From positions 1 through 41,418 of the IMG/VR virus record IMGVR_UViG_3300047157_000040: a stretch of DNA of 41,418 nucleotides; one strand, written 5' to 3'. Both the position numbers and the translations under genes were made by a program. The notes below the pieces were generated by a model. It saw nothing but the letters and a program-made list of their open reading frames with translations, ran no database searches and had not been told where the DNA came from. The stretch is from a virus. Below, one piece after another: positions 1 to 9,246 of this stretch. Positions within the stretch are counted from its first letter, which is position 1; every line of letters starts with the position of its first letter.

Positions 1-138
1 AACAACTTGCAATATACTACCCGTAGGCATTACCAATTTAGAACCAGCAATAGCAGCACTACTATTTATGTCAGCATTAACAATCGTATTGTCTTGTATC
101 TTGTTGACTCCAGTTGAGCCACTAATCTCTGTTGGCAT
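1..138 (-). CDS. Tail-fibre-like protein, N-terminal part, cut by left edge
   Basis: Starts at the ATG at 138-136 behind a GGAGTAGTAA leader and runs open to base 1, giving 46 residues. The start resembles the gene at 1327-1581 (an ISG.TG..KI.DNTI..ADINS pattern) and residues 38-46 (MPTGSILQV) match the fibre genes at 495-791 and 791-1330. It is therefore a further member of the local fibre array. The Gly-rich fibre end at 41028-41418 could be its missing C-terminus if the molecule is circular, but joining the ends directly leaves the frame off by one base. Confidence 0.7.
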   Translation of the reverse strand, partial: MPTEISGSTGVNKIQDNTIVNADINSSAAIAGSKLVMPTGSILQVV

Positions 139-147
139 TTACTACTC

Positions 148-464
148 CTATGGTTTAGGGTTTGCGTCTTTTACAGCTTTAATTGCTTTGTGCCACTCAC
201 CTGTTGCGTCTAACTTACCAGCAGTCATATCGTGGTACAGTTGGTCTAACTGCTCCTTAATTTCTGCATAGGCTGTTGCCCTTGTTCTTTGGTATGCGTT
301 ACCATCATAGACACCTTGAAGTCTTGTAACCTCTGCGTCTATTTCGTCTGTGTTGGTTCAGTTTGTTTACTGTCCAGCCACTCTAATTCGTCACCTCTCA
401 ATACCCATTCAGCTCCTGGCTTTAAAGATTGAAGGGCATCGACTGTTGTCATCTCATTTGCCAT
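148..464 (-). CDS. XkdW/DUF4376-like tail protein, frame-broken
   Basis: From the ATG at 464-462 (leader AACAGGAGCAAGAA) frame one runs 41 codons to a TAG at 341-339. The second half lies in another frame from about 348 to the TAG at 150-148. Its residues include a QLDQLYHD motif and end in AIKAVKDANPKP. The intact gene at 1585-1896 has the same layout: a YQR...YP.I.DQLD.IYH segment and an AIKAVKDKYPKE end. This C-terminal pattern is typical of short phage proteins encoded beside tail fibres, possibly fibre assembly factors. No slippery heptamer is visible at the junction, so one missing base is likelier than programmed frameshifting. Confidence 0.6.
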
Positions 465-494
465 TTCTTGCTCCTGTTAAAATTAAATTAAAAA

Positions 495-791
495 TCATCC
501 CTTAGTGCTAACAGCATAGTCTGCACCGTGCTTGTATAGACCATTTAAATTTGAAACAACCAATATTTTACTGCTAGTTGAAAAAGGGGTAATTGTTGCA
601 GACATTCCAGTATCTACAAAAGTTGTAGATGTTGTAGCTGTATTGTAAGCTGTGCTTCTGTAATTTACTACTTGTAACACACTACCTGTAGGCATACTCA
701 CACCTGTCATTCCCGATAGCTGATTCTGTAAGGCTATAGTGCCTGTGCCATCTGCGGTTTGTATTTGGTCTACTTTAATTTTTGATGCCAT
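495..791 (-). CDS. Truncated tail-fibre paralogue
   Basis: 98 codons. After a short N-terminal segment (KVDQIQTADGTGTIALQNQ, a common phage fibre motif) comes MPTGSVLQVVNYRST and a beta-rich stretch that parallels residues 36-95 of the neighbour at 791-1330. It then stops where the neighbour continues for another 80 or so residues. The stop is followed 29 bases later by the start signal of the next gene, so this is either a shortened fibre or a decayed copy. Its start overlaps the previous gene's stop. Confidence 0.7.
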   Translation of the reverse strand: MASKIKVDQIQTADGTGTIALQNQLSGMTGVSMPTGSVLQVVNYRSTAYNTATTSTTFVDTGMSATITPFSTSSKILVVSNLNGLYKHGADYAVSTKG

Positions 792-1330
792 TAGCCCGCT
801 ACCTCCATAAGTGTTATTGTAGTTGAGTGCGTAGTATGAGAAGAACTATATCGAGTATTGACATAAACAGTACCTCCAGTACAAGACCTAAACTGTATTT
901 TGTATTCAGTAGCAGAAGTAGTATTTGGACTATCTAAATAATTCATAGATGTACAAGCACCCGTTGGACTTGTACTATCATCGTGTAATGATATTGCATC
1001 TATTTGTGATAATTCAGTAGAACCTCTTACTAACCTAGTTCCAGCACTTGTATTCGCTCCATCTTTGTGCAATCCATTTACAGAAGCCATAACCCATATT
1101 TTACTGTTAGCTGAAGAAGGGGTTATTGTTACAGCAATTCCAGCATCTTGAAAACCTGTTGATGTTGTACTCGTATTAGCAGCTGTACTTCTAAAATTTA
1201 CTATTTGTAATATATGACCAGCTGGCATAATAACTGAGCCTTGACTTTTGAGGTCTAGCGTTTCACCAGCAGCTATTTTTAAATCAAAGCCAGTTGGTGC
1301 TGCTAATTCTTTAACTGTAATCGTACTCAT
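791..1330 (-). CDS. Tail-fibre / receptor-binding protein
   Basis: 179 residues. The N-terminus (MSTITVKELAAPTGF) is a short attachment-like segment. From residue 36 a domain starting MPAGHILQIVNFRST shares a pattern with the two paralogues at 1-138 and 495-791. The C-terminus ends TTITLMEVAG, a pattern I recall from marine phage fibre tips. It is beta-rich, with Ser/Thr-rich strands and no enzyme motif. Start and stop overlap the neighbouring genes, so it is translated with them. The host-surface binding role is inferred from family and place. Confidence 0.7.
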   Translation of the reverse strand: MSTITVKELAAPTGFDLKIAAGETLDLKSQGSVIMPAGHILQIVNFRSTAANTSTTSTGFQDAGIAVTITPSSANSKIWVMASVNGLHKDGANTSAGTRLVRGSTELSQIDAISLHDDSTSPTGACTSMNYLDSPNTTSATEYKIQFRSCTGGTVYVNTRYSSSHTTHSTTITLMEVAG

Positions 1331-1581
1331 ACTACACTCCAGTTTCCGTTAACTGTGACTGTGTAGCCATCAGCGATTGTTATAGGTCCAGCACTCATAC
1401 CGTTACTCGTAGAAGCAATGGTTATGTTCTCGCTTATTGTTTGGGCATTGGTTCTAATCACACTCGAAGCACCTAGACTTGGACCACCTAACTCTACTGC
1501 TGAGTTAATATCGGCAGCAAGGATTGTGTCGTTTAGTATTTCGTTTGTGGTTATTCCGTTGCCACTAATCGTTATTGCCAT
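1327..1581 (-). CDS. Small tail-fibre module protein
   Basis: 84 residues. The N-terminus (ISGNGITTNEILNDTILAAD) resembles the edge gene at 1-138. The C-terminus, with its MSAGPITIADGYTVTVNG run ending in WSVV, resembles the end of the protein at 2453-3007. So this short protein joins an N-terminal module of one fibre type to a C-terminal module of another. It begins behind AAGGAGTAACGA at ATG 1581 and overlaps the next gene by four bases. Confidence 0.65.
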   Translation of the reverse strand: MAITISGNGITTNEILNDTILAADINSAVELGGPSLGASSVIRTNAQTISENITIASTSNGMSAGPITIADGYTVTVNGNWSVV

Positions 1582-1584
1582 TCG

Positions 1585-1896
1585 TTACTCCTTTGGGTAT
1601 TTGTCTTTGACTGCTTTAATTGCAGCTTGAAATGTAGCACCACCATCTCCGTTATGGTAAATCATATCTAACTGGTCGCCTATTGATGGGTACTCGGCTA
1701 CTCTACTTCTTTGATAAGCTGCATCATCATATGTTTTTTGCATTGCTGCCACTCCAGCATTACAGTCAGCCTCTGAAGGTTTAGCATCATCAGAATGAAT
1801 AACTAAATTAGCATAGACTTTGTTTTTACTATCGCTCCAACCAAACCATTGACCTGTATGTAAACTTACTAAATAGTCCTCAAGTGTGTAAGTCAT
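1585..1896 (-). CDS. XkdW/DUF4376-like tail-associated protein
   Basis: 103 residues. An N-terminal part with WFGWSDSKNKVYANLVI is followed by a helical YQRSRVAEYPSIGDQLDMIY segment and an AIKAVKDKYPKE end. This pattern is common in short phage proteins encoded next to tail fibres. Exact function is unknown; fibre assembly or chaperone roles have been suggested for similar genes. It starts directly at the stop of 1896-2453. The broken gene at 148-464 is its paralogue. Confidence 0.6.
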   Translation of the reverse strand: MTYTLEDYLVSLHTGQWFGWSDSKNKVYANLVIHSDDAKPSEADCNAGVAAMQKTYDDAAYQRSRVAEYPSIGDQLDMIYHNGDGGATFQAAIKAVKDKYPKE

Positions 1897-2453
1897 TAGG
1901 TATCTCCTATTCTTGTAAATGTTACATAAGTCCTGTTCTTTGTTGAATGACCAAGCATAATTCTTGATGTATCAACAGAGAAACAAGAAAATTTAACTTT
2001 TATATTTGTAGTGTTAGTAACATCTACAATGCAACTACCATAGGCAGTACATAAAGTTTGATTTGATTGTGTTCGTTGTATATGTGTTTCAAGAGCAGCT
2101 CTGTCATAATATGTAGAATTATTTTCAGTTGTACCAATATAACCATATACATTTCTTGAATCACCATCCATACTTGCAGTAAAAACATATTCAACTTTAT
2201 ATTTTCCTGTTTCGGGAAAAGTCCAATAACCATTTGCTGGTAAAGCACCAGTTAATTTAGAAGCTGTTAAAGCTGAAATTCTAGCATCTGCAACTGTGCC
2301 TGTTAGGTTAGCTGCTGGTAAGCTAGAGTTCTCATCTAACATAGTTCCTGTTGTGTCAGGTAATGTTATCGTTCTGTCTGTACTCGTATTCGGAGCAGTT
2401 ACAGTTAGTACCCCTGTTCCTGATGCGTTACCTTGTATTTTAACTTTACTCAT
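1896..2453 (-). CDS. Tail-fibre protein with jelly-roll-like tip
   Basis: I place the start at ATG 2453-2451, overlapping the upstream stop as TAATG, giving 185 residues; an upstream ATG at 2468 would add five. Residues 1-75 have a phage fibre pattern (KVKIQGNASGTGVLTVTAP, DRTITLPDTTGT). The last 100 residues have alternating strands with a GYWTFPETGKYKV start and a TYVTFTRIGDT end, which looks like a C1q/TNF-type jelly roll. That fold call is inference. Likely a receptor-binding tip. Confidence 0.65.
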   Translation of the reverse strand: MSKVKIQGNASGTGVLTVTAPNTSTDRTITLPDTTGTMLDENSSLPAANLTGTVADARISALTASKLTGALPANGYWTFPETGKYKVEYVFTASMDGDSRNVYGYIGTTENNSTYYDRAALETHIQRTQSNQTLCTAYGSCIVDVTNTTNIKVKFSCFSVDTSRIMLGHSTKNRTYVTFTRIGDT

Positions 2454-3007
2454 TATGCTATCACCCAAGTTGAACCCGTTGGAATCGTAACTGAAACCCC
2501 TGAGTTAATTGTAATCGGACCAGCAGTCATAGCGTTGTTGCCACTTGTGATGCTATAGTTAGCTGCTATGGTATGTGCGTGTTCGTACAAACCTTTGTCT
2601 GTAGTATTACCACCGCCTACTGCTGTCCAAGCTGAACCATCGTAAATCTCAGCACTCGTATCTGTTGTGTTAAATCTAATAAATCCAGCAGAAGGTGAGC
2701 CATCTCTCTGTGCTGTTGTACCTGCTGGCAGAGCACCTGACCCTGTGGCTGATGTCTTAGTTACTACCGCAGTCGTTGCTGCCTTAGTATCTATCTGAGT
2801 TTGAATAGCAGAGGTAACACCATCTACATAGTTAAGCTCAGTATCTGTTGCAGTTATTGCACCATCAATGCTGGGGAATGTAGTCTTCAGTACATTCTTG
2901 ATTCCTCGTATATGGTCATCACCCTCAGAGACATTATCGCCTGCTGCTGGGTTAGTCGCTACGAGGTCATCTATGTACTTAGTACCTGTTAAATCCTCTA
3001 AAGCCAT
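2453..3007 (-). CDS. Tail fibre with virion-attachment N-terminus
   Basis: 184 residues behind AAGGAGTAGAGA at ATG 3007. Residues 1-65 (DDLVATNPAAGDNVSEGDDH, then TFPSIDGAITATDTELN) closely parallel the N-terminus of the separate protein at 37153-37773. Shared N-termini with different C-termini are the usual sign of a virion anchor domain. A middle segment (GFIRFNTTDTSAEIYDG) is a common fibre repeat. The C-terminus, with an MTAGPITINSG core and ending in WVIA, recurs at 1327-1581. Confidence 0.75.
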   Translation of the reverse strand: MALEDLTGTKYIDDLVATNPAAGDNVSEGDDHIRGIKNVLKTTFPSIDGAITATDTELNYVDGVTSAIQTQIDTKAATTAVVTKTSATGSGALPAGTTAQRDGSPSAGFIRFNTTDTSAEIYDGSAWTAVGGGNTTDKGLYEHAHTIAANYSITSGNNAMTAGPITINSGVSVTIPTGSTWVIA

Positions 3008-3018
3008 TCTCTACTCCT

Positions 3019-3510
3019 TTATGCTGAAGCAGCTGTTACTGTTACCGTTACCTGTAGTGTGTCACCAGAGATTACTGCTCTTGAAGAACTAAAGTCAACT
3101 ACACCGTATAGTGTACCTGCTGTTCCTGTCGCTGCTGTGTTTAGAAAAGCACCAGCAATTGTAGCTGTTGCGTTAATTGTAAAGTCCACGCTAGAACTGT
3201 TAGTCATACTACCGCCTGACGCTGCACCTTCTGTCCATTCTTTTCTGTTACCAGAATAGCCAGTAAGTTCTGCCCAGCTTGAGTGTGATGCCATAGTGTC
3301 TGCTGCTACTGGAGTACCAGCCCCTTTCAGTCCTATGTACCAAGTTGTGTTCTGTGTACTTGCGTGAAATTGTGTATCTAGAATATGGTTCAAACCTACT
3401 GTAGTAATGAGGTTCTTTTTATTCTCTTCCCATTTGACGTTTCCGTCTTTGTCAAGACAAGTAACTTTCCAATAGTTAGCAAGCCCTATGTTTACATTTT
3501 CTAATGCCAT
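3019..3510 (-). CDS. Virion structural protein, unknown role
   Basis: 163 residues from ATG 3510 (leader AGGAGTAAATA). The N-terminal part (NYWKVTCLDKDGNVKWEENK, then NHILDTQF) is followed by a beta-rich region with YGVVDFSSSRAV. I recall similar proteins beside head-tail genes of marine podoviruses, where they are called structural without a role. It sits between the tail-fibre block and the head-tail adaptor block. Confidence 0.55.
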   Translation of the reverse strand: MALENVNIGLANYWKVTCLDKDGNVKWEENKKNLITTVGLNHILDTQFHASTQNTTWYIGLKGAGTPVAADTMASHSSWAELTGYSGNRKEWTEGAASGGSMTNSSSVDFTINATATIAGAFLNTAATGTAGTLYGVVDFSSSRAVISGDTLQVTVTVTAASA

Positions 3511-3525
3511 TATTTACTCCTGTTA

Positions 3526-3957
3526 TTATTCATCTGGGTCACTTATCTTTGTCCAAAGTGTATCCGTGTCTTCCGCTACATCGTTCCATAAGAAGGTGTT
3601 GTCACTTGAGGCAGAACCTGTCATACCCATCGTTCCACTCTCTTCAAAGTTTACGTTGTTCTTTATGTTACTTGTTCCTGCCAGAGTTCCACTAACTGGA
3701 AGCTGTGCTGTCTGACTGTTAGCTACTGCACTAGTACCTTCTAGTGTAGCTGATGCTGGCATAACGTGTGCTGTTGTGCCTGACATTCCATAGTTACTGC
3801 CCATAGACAAAGACCTAGGGAATACTGTATCTTCTAGACCACTCTTAGATAATATGGTCTGTGTCATTGTTGCTGTTACTTGGTATGTACTGTTATTCCA
3901 TATGTAGGAATTGCCTGACCAAGTTGATGAGTCTGCTGACCAAGTGCTAGAGGCCAT
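3526..3957 (-). CDS. Hypothetical head-tail region protein
   Basis: 143 residues, Ser/Thr/Asn-rich, with Trp repeats at the start (STWSADSSTWSGNSYIW) and a negatively charged end. The weak repetition suggests a beta-structured virion protein. It begins at the stop of the adaptor gene (TAATG-type overlap at 3957) and is followed by AGGAGTAAATA for the next gene. No known domain was recognised. Confidence 0.5.
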   Translation of the reverse strand: MASSTWSADSSTWSGNSYIWNNSTYQVTATMTQTILSKSGLEDTVFPRSLSMGSNYGMSGTTAHVMPASATLEGTSAVANSQTAQLPVSGTLAGTSNIKNNVNFEESGTMGMTGSASSDNTFLWNDVAEDTDTLWTKISDPDE

Positions 3958-4601
3958 TAACCTTCAACTCCAGAGTATATGTTTCTTACTCTCATCGCAG
4001 AGCCAGAGTGTCTATCTCTTTGGTCTGCTTTTTGTAGCTTGTCTATTGCGTTACTGTAGCCATTAAGCCATACTGGTATACGCTCATCATTCTTAATGAA
4101 AGGCTCTGCTTCCATAAGAGCACCATATAACAATACGTCTGGTGCATTTGCAGTCAACCAGTTGTTTGTGACTGTACCTGATGTGCCATCTCCTAATGGG
4201 GTAAATTTCTCGTAGAAAGCCATTTCTATCTGGTAGGCTGAGTCAGGTATTGGTGCTAGTTGAATCTCGTCTCCAATCAAAGTATAGGCCCTTGGCTTAC
4301 CTGTTGTAGTGCTACCATATAACCTATCTAACATCTCTGGTGTAATGTACTCAAGAGGTGTCGTTGGATTTGTGTTTAGTTGTATGTTACGCATTTGAAT
4401 GTAACCACCGGGTAGGTTAAAGTATTGTTGGTCTACTGTAGCATACATTGTACTTCTTACTTCCATAGGGCGAATGCGTAGCTCCCTATTAATTCTAGCT
4501 TCTGCTAGTGCAATAAAGTCTGGTATCCTTGCGGTCAAGTCTGACCTATCTAACCAGTCTGCTATTGCATCTTTTAATTCTGTAAATGTACCTAATGCCA
4601 T
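3957..4601 (-). CDS. Head-tail adaptor protein (P22 gp4 / phage adaptor type)
   Basis: 214 residues. The N-terminus (FTELKDAIADWLDRSDL, then IPDFIALAEARINRELR) is the classic start of phage adaptor proteins that sit under the portal and complete the head. It is followed by a beta region (FNLPGGYIQMRNIQLN) and a helical end with LYGALMEAEPFIKND. The length is normal for the family. The order MCP, small protein, adaptor fits. It starts at 4601 on the stop of the preceding small gene. Confidence 0.8.
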   Translation of the reverse strand: MALGTFTELKDAIADWLDRSDLTARIPDFIALAEARINRELRIRPMEVRSTMYATVDQQYFNLPGGYIQMRNIQLNTNPTTPLEYITPEMLDRLYGSTTTGKPRAYTLIGDEIQLAPIPDSAYQIEMAFYEKFTPLGDGTSGTVTNNWLTANAPDVLLYGALMEAEPFIKNDERIPVWLNGYSNAIDKLQKADQRDRHSGSAMRVRNIYSGVEG

Positions 4602-4894
4602 TATACTTTTCCTTTAGTAGTTCGCCACATAGCGTTGGCTGGGTCGTTCATCCAGACTTTCATTCTTTCTTGGTTTCCCCATATACCTTCTCTCATCATT
4701 TGTTCTACTACGATTAAAGGTATAGTTGCCACCTTGTGCGACATTACTGAGTCACCTTTGTATTGTGTGTTTCTGTTATGGAACTTATCTTTTGCGTTTA
4801 GCTCGGCTAGTTTCTTAACTACCTTGTCATCTTGCTGACTAGCTACCGTAAGACTTCCATCTAAATTTGTTATAATTTTTGTATCAATTGCCAT
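4601..4894 (-). CDS. Small hypothetical protein downstream of MCP
   Basis: I choose the ATG at 4894-4892 (MAIDTK), giving 97 residues; ORF extension to 4906 would start inside the hairpin arm. The protein is polar with a KKLAELNAKDKFHNRN segment and a VWMNDPANAMWR end. The gene lies 43 bases after the capsid gene stop, with a strong hairpin in between. Function unknown; its position suggests a virion or head-completion role. Confidence 0.55.
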   Translation of the reverse strand: MAIDTKIITNLDGSLTVASQQDDKVVKKLAELNAKDKFHNRNTQYKGDSVMSHKVATIPLIVVEQMMREGIWGNQERMKVWMNDPANAMWRTTKGKV

Positions 4895-4901
4895 AATGTA
4901 A

Positions 4902-4925
4902 ACCACCCCAGTTGCCTAGGGTGGT
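4902..4925 (-). terminator. Hairpin after the capsid gene
   Basis: Seven-base perfect arms (ACCACCC at 4902-4908, GGGTGGT at 4919-4925) with a ten-base loop, between the capsid stop at 4937 and the next start at 4894. On the minus strand it is followed by only a short T run (TTTA), so it may be a weak terminator or an mRNA-stabilising hairpin that sets capsid expression apart from downstream genes. Confidence 0.6.
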
Positions 4926-4936
4926 AGTTGGTTATA

Positions 4937-5838
4937 TTAACCTGTAGTGTATCTAATCTTAGCGTTAGCAGCTTCGTTGCCACAACGTAGACCGTACTCA
5001 ACTAGAAGCATCTTCTTCTCTGAGTCACCTTCTTTAGCGATGTCCACAGTTTGGAAATCACGAAGGTAATCAACTGACCACATATCGTGGTCTAAGAAGT
5101 ATACAACGTCTTGGTCACAGAATCTATCCATAACAATGTTGTAAGTACCAAAGTCTGATACATATACATCAACTGAGTTTTGAATAGTCATATTGTTATC
5201 TGCTACTGAGCGAACCGCATCAGCACGACCTGACATAGCTGTGATTAACTTCTTGTTAGTTGCACCAAGTAGGATAGTAGAGGCTTCTCCGCCTTGTGTC
5301 CATACTGCTTCAGCAGCAGCTAGAACGTCAGCTTCAGTCATAGCAGCGTGTGAACCACTAGTACCAGCATCTACAACATTAGTTGTAATCCAGTTAGCAG
5401 CACCACGAGTCTCACGAGCTGTAGTTGCGTTACCCGCAGCAGCAGCGTTGTCAGCTAGTAGTGAACCTTCCATATCACGCTTAAGCTCTTTAGAAGCCTT
5501 TGCTAGTTGGTGAGCCATTTCTGACTTTTTACCAGCGTTGTTTACAGTCTCGTGAGTACCAGTAACCTCAACAACCTTTTTAGAGATTTGTGTTTGGTTA
5601 GTACACGAGTTGTAGCAGTAGTTGCAGCTGTACCAGCAGCAGCTCCTTCAACGTGGTAGTTATTAATTACAGCAGCAGCAAGTGCTTCTGTTTGCCACTC
5701 AAATAGAGTGTTAGATACTGAACCTTTGCCAGCAATGCTGGACATAAATGGAGTATCTGTTGGTGAAATATCATAGATTACATCAGACAAATCCTCACGG
5801 ATTGCAGTTGCATCGTATGTCTTAAATTGCGTAGGCAT
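4937..5838 (-). CDS. Major capsid protein, frame-broken
   Basis: Residues from 5838 (MPTQFKTYDATAIREDLSD, SPTDTPFMSSI) match the N-terminus of the SU10/DUF5309-type capsid family of marine podoviruses. At about 5588-5600 the frame changes; in the next frame the protein continues ISKKVVEVTGTHETVNNAGK and through MAHQLAKASKELKRDMEGSL to a TTG end at 4937. Read together it is about 300 residues, a normal capsid length. Later features are NMTIQNSVDVYVSDFG and DQDVVYFLDHDMW. One base appears lost (or two gained). A functional phage must encode this protein, so error is the simplest cause. Confidence 0.8.
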
Positions 5839-5850
5839 TATCCTATCTCC

Positions 5851-6889
5851 TTAAAGCATATCATAAAAGACAGAAGCGGCATCATGTTGTTTACCTGACT
5901 TCTGTAACCTTGCACGCTTTTTCTTAATAGCTTCAGCAGCTACATCTTCTTTAGAGTTTCCTCTTCCAGACTTTTGTACTTTAGGAACTTTCTTAACTGC
6001 TTTTTTCTTAGGAGCAACCTTTTTTGTTAGCTTGTCATACTCCATAGCTTTCTTAATTACTAGAACACTACGGTGGTCTGCTAACTGGTTAATCTCTTCT
6101 GGTCGAAAGCCTACTGATGGCAGCGTACTCTTGTATATCTTTTTTAATAGTAGATTCTTTATCGTTCCACTCAGGTAAAGCCTCAACTAGCCTAGCATAC
6201 TCTTGTTGAACAAAATGTGCTTTAGCAGCTTGTTGCTGTTCAGCATTTGTTCTTGTTGAACATATTGTTGTTGCTGTACTACGTTCTGCACTTTTTCTTG
6301 TGCATCTCTGTACTCTTCTTTCTTTATCATGTACTGCGTAGGGGTCTTCGTTTTTTAAGGTATCCCAATCTACACTATTAAACTCTTGAAGTTTTGCATT
6401 CTGTTGCTCTTGCAACATCTGTAAACCATTTGCGTACATTTGCCTCTCTTGCTCTAGCCTTTGACGCTCGGACTGGATTTGTTCCGTCTCCTTACGCTGC
6501 TCTGCTAATGCTTGAGACTTACGAGTGTAGTCAGCTTGCCTTTGGTATCCGTTCTTAAGTTCTTCAATACCAACCTCTAGTTCTTCTCCGTCTACCTTAA
6601 TGGTGTACTTTAAATCTTCTTCGGCTACTACATCAAACTCTTCTTCTTCTACCTCTTCTTCGGTTTCTTCTTCAGCTTGTCCCTCTTCTTCTTCGGGGGC
6701 TTCTTCTTCTACCTCTTCAGCTTCCTCTGTTTCCTCTACCACTTCCTCGTCAACAGGGGTATCGGTTTCCTCGCTTGCGGTTTGCTCTTGTGAGTCCCAC
6801 ATATTAAGGATTTGGTTTGCAGCATCTTCTGCTGAACCTTCTCTTACTCTTTCAAATCTACCTTCTTGGGTGTTCTCTGCAGAATCCAT
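5851..6889 (-). CDS. Scaffold-like protein, frame-broken
   Basis: ATG at 6889. Residues about 40-85 are almost all Glu/Val/Ala (very acidic), followed by LKYTIKVDGEELEVGIEELK and YQRQADYTRKSQALAEQRKE, which is typical of scaffolding proteins encoded between portal and capsid. Two compensating frame changes at about 6325 and 6275 hide a Gln-rich coiled coil (DAQEKVQNVVQQQ). A third at about 6118 moves the end to another frame, reading SVGFRPEEINQLADHR and a Lys-rich tail ending VFYDML. The intact product would be about 345 residues. Basic C-terminal tails bind capsid protein in scaffolds. Confidence 0.75.
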
Positions 6890-6902
6890 AGGTTGTTCTC
6901 CT

Positions 6903-9207
6903 CTATTCAGTTAAAAATTGTTCTTGCTCCCTTTCAGCAAGTTTGCCTGTCTCAAGCACTGAAGTTATGTGTTGATTAACTAAATCCAGTGCTTTGATTG
7001 TTATATACAATCTATCTCTTTCCACTTCTTCGGCAACTTTAGTGTCAAGTAAGTATTGTACTAATGCTTCTTTGACTGTGGCTAGAGCCTCTACATATAG
7101 AGGATGTTCTAAAATCTGTTTAGCTTGGTCAGCCCTTGCTATCTCTTCTCCCTTTTCCCCATAATCAGTTCCTATTTTAACTGCTCGTTCTTGTTCTCTT
7201 TCTAGTACAAGCTCTTGTTGCTTAAGTGCAAGCTCTGCTTTCTTAATCTCAAGTTCTTGTGCTTTAATTTGCATGTCTACACTAGCTTCTTGTGCTGTTT
7301 AAGTTCTAAATCCTGCTGTGCTATCTGTGCATCAATTTGCATCTCTTGTTGTTTAAGCTGAGACTCTGCTTGTATTTTTTGTACTTTAACTTTTATTTCT
7401 TGTTGCTTTAAGCTGTGCTTCTTGCATCTTAGCTTGTTCTTCTGGGCTAGGCCCTTGTTGTTGAGGAACGTCTTGGTCTCCGGGGTCTGTAATAAAGTCA
7501 TCTACATTCTTCATGCCCATAGCTTTTATCTGCTCAGCTACTAGGTTATATACATTCTTAGGCTTAAGTAACATACCTGCTGCTGGGTGTTGTGCAATCA
7601 TTTGTATTGTTTGTGACAACCTGCCTAAATGCATTAGGTTCATATCTTTGTTACCAAACCTAATCCAACTTGTGCTACACAATCCATCTTTTCTTTCCAC
7701 TCATGTGGGTATAGTGTAGTCCATTTGTTGTTTAGCCTTACAAGTTTTTCAGGCTTTTCAAATTTCTGTACTAACATATATACAGAGTTTGCTAGGTCTT
7801 TCATACCTGTTTCAGCAAATATTCTAGCTATTAATTCTATTTTCTGCTGTGCAGCAGTCATAACTTGACCGACACCTGTAGCAGTTTGGTGCGACTTTAA
7901 CGCACCCTCAGATAGACCCATTGACTTCTTACTAACACCAGTTCGTTCTTCTCTAATACTATCTAAATACCCTAGCATGTTAAAAGAGTTCTGGTCTAGT
8001 TGTGGTGTTCCCAGAGGGTTGACAGCACCCGGTGTGCGTACTCTTACAATACCACCCGGTCTAGAAGTCATTAGGTCATCTAAATTCGCTTGACCTTCCA
8101 CTACCTCGTATCGCCCATTATTTGTTAGATACATGTTGTCTAACAAGTTACGCATTAGTGTAGTCTTAATGAGTTGAAGGTCGGAGATTAAGTCATAAAT
8201 ACTCAGACCGTAAAACTTATGAGGCATTGGTATAGGTGTAAGGGAGGAGAAGGGAACACTATCCACAGCCTCATTATCTAACAGTTCATCTCCAACCTTC
8301 GTTACTTTTCTTAGTTCAGCAATGCCATCGTTGTCAAAGTCAACACGCATGTAACATTCTGTAACCCAAATTCCATCATCAATGTCACCTTCTGGTGCAT
8401 TGTCTTGTTCGTGTGAAAATCTAGATAGTCTTTCAGCTTTATAATCAGCTTCATCATTACTAAATACATTCTCTATTTTACTTTTAGGGTAGCCTTGTTC
8501 TATTAGTTCAGACTTAGTTCTTTTTACCCTGTGTCCTACAAAACGAGCATCCTCTATTGTCTTGGCATACTTGTTTATTAAAAATTCTTCTGGTGGTACA
8601 GCTTCTATTCTAACCTGACCATCATCATATGTTCTGTTTACTACAACATCATGTAATATTTGTTGTGGCTCCAAGAGACATCATGTCTCTTCACCAATAT
8701 TTTCTGTATGTTCTTTTACTTCTACATTGTCATCTAATAAGAGTGCAGTAAATTCTTCTTCTGTTAAATTCTTATATTCTTCTCTTAATGTTTCACTACT
8801 ATCATCCCAATAGTGTTTTACTATACCATTCTTTTGTAGTAGTGCATCCTTAAACCATTGATATATAATAGAAAATCCTGGGTTTTGTCTCATAATGACA
8901 TGGTTCACATAATCAGTAGACTGCTTTGCCATTTAACATCTTCTGGCCCTTGTGGTTCAAACTGTACTACCTTATCGCCCGAAGTAAATATCTTCATAAG
9001 GCTAGGCATAATCCATTCGATTACATCGGCTACATCTCTTGTGACAATTTGTGAACGACCTTCTTGCTCATTACCATACTTTTTACCATAGTAACGGTCT
9101 AATGCATCAGAGCGTTGTTCTGTCAGCTTTCCGTCTTTGTATCCTAAAGCAGAGTTAATCTCTTGCTCTAGGTGAGCAGATAGCTCACGCTTTGTCATTT
9201 TAGCCAT
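6903..9207 (-). CDS. Portal protein (P22 type), frame-broken
   Basis: ATG at 9207 (MAKMTKRELSAHLEQEI). The expected protein runs through 9207-8932, 8932-8684, 8680-7655, 7655-7405, 7405-7295 and 7295-6903 by changing frame. At 8681-8683 there is an in-frame TGA. Pieces include YYGKKYGNEQEGRSQIVTRD, GFSIIYQWFKDALLQKNGI, QVRIEAVPPEEFLINK, LPTPIPMP-like KFYGLSIYDL and a Gln/Glu-rich coiled-coil end (QQEMQIDAQIAQQDLELK). Total length near 768 codons suits the P22-type portal, the dodecamer through which DNA enters and leaves the head. It lies between terL and scaffold, as expected. At least four frame changes plus a stop make residual sequence error likely. Confidence 0.85.
8673..8691. repeat. 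19-bp inverted repeat at the in-frame stop in the portal gene
   Basis: AAGAGACAT and ATGTCTCTT flank a single C, giving nine perfect base pairs. The reverse-strand TGA that interrupts the portal frame lies exactly in its centre. Nothing of known function matches. It could be an assembly or basecalling artefact at a fold-back, or a small insertion. Confidence 0.6.
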
Positions 9208-9246
9208 AAATTATTTACCTTTATTTATAGGGTATTTTGTTTCTTT

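Noticed and set aside
148-464. Programmed -1 frameshift
   Set aside because: No slippery heptamer at the overlap, and many unrelated genes show similar defects, so an indel is likelier.
6600-6914. Ser-rich plus-strand ORF
   Set aside because: Antisense shadow of the Glu-rich stretch in the scaffold gene.
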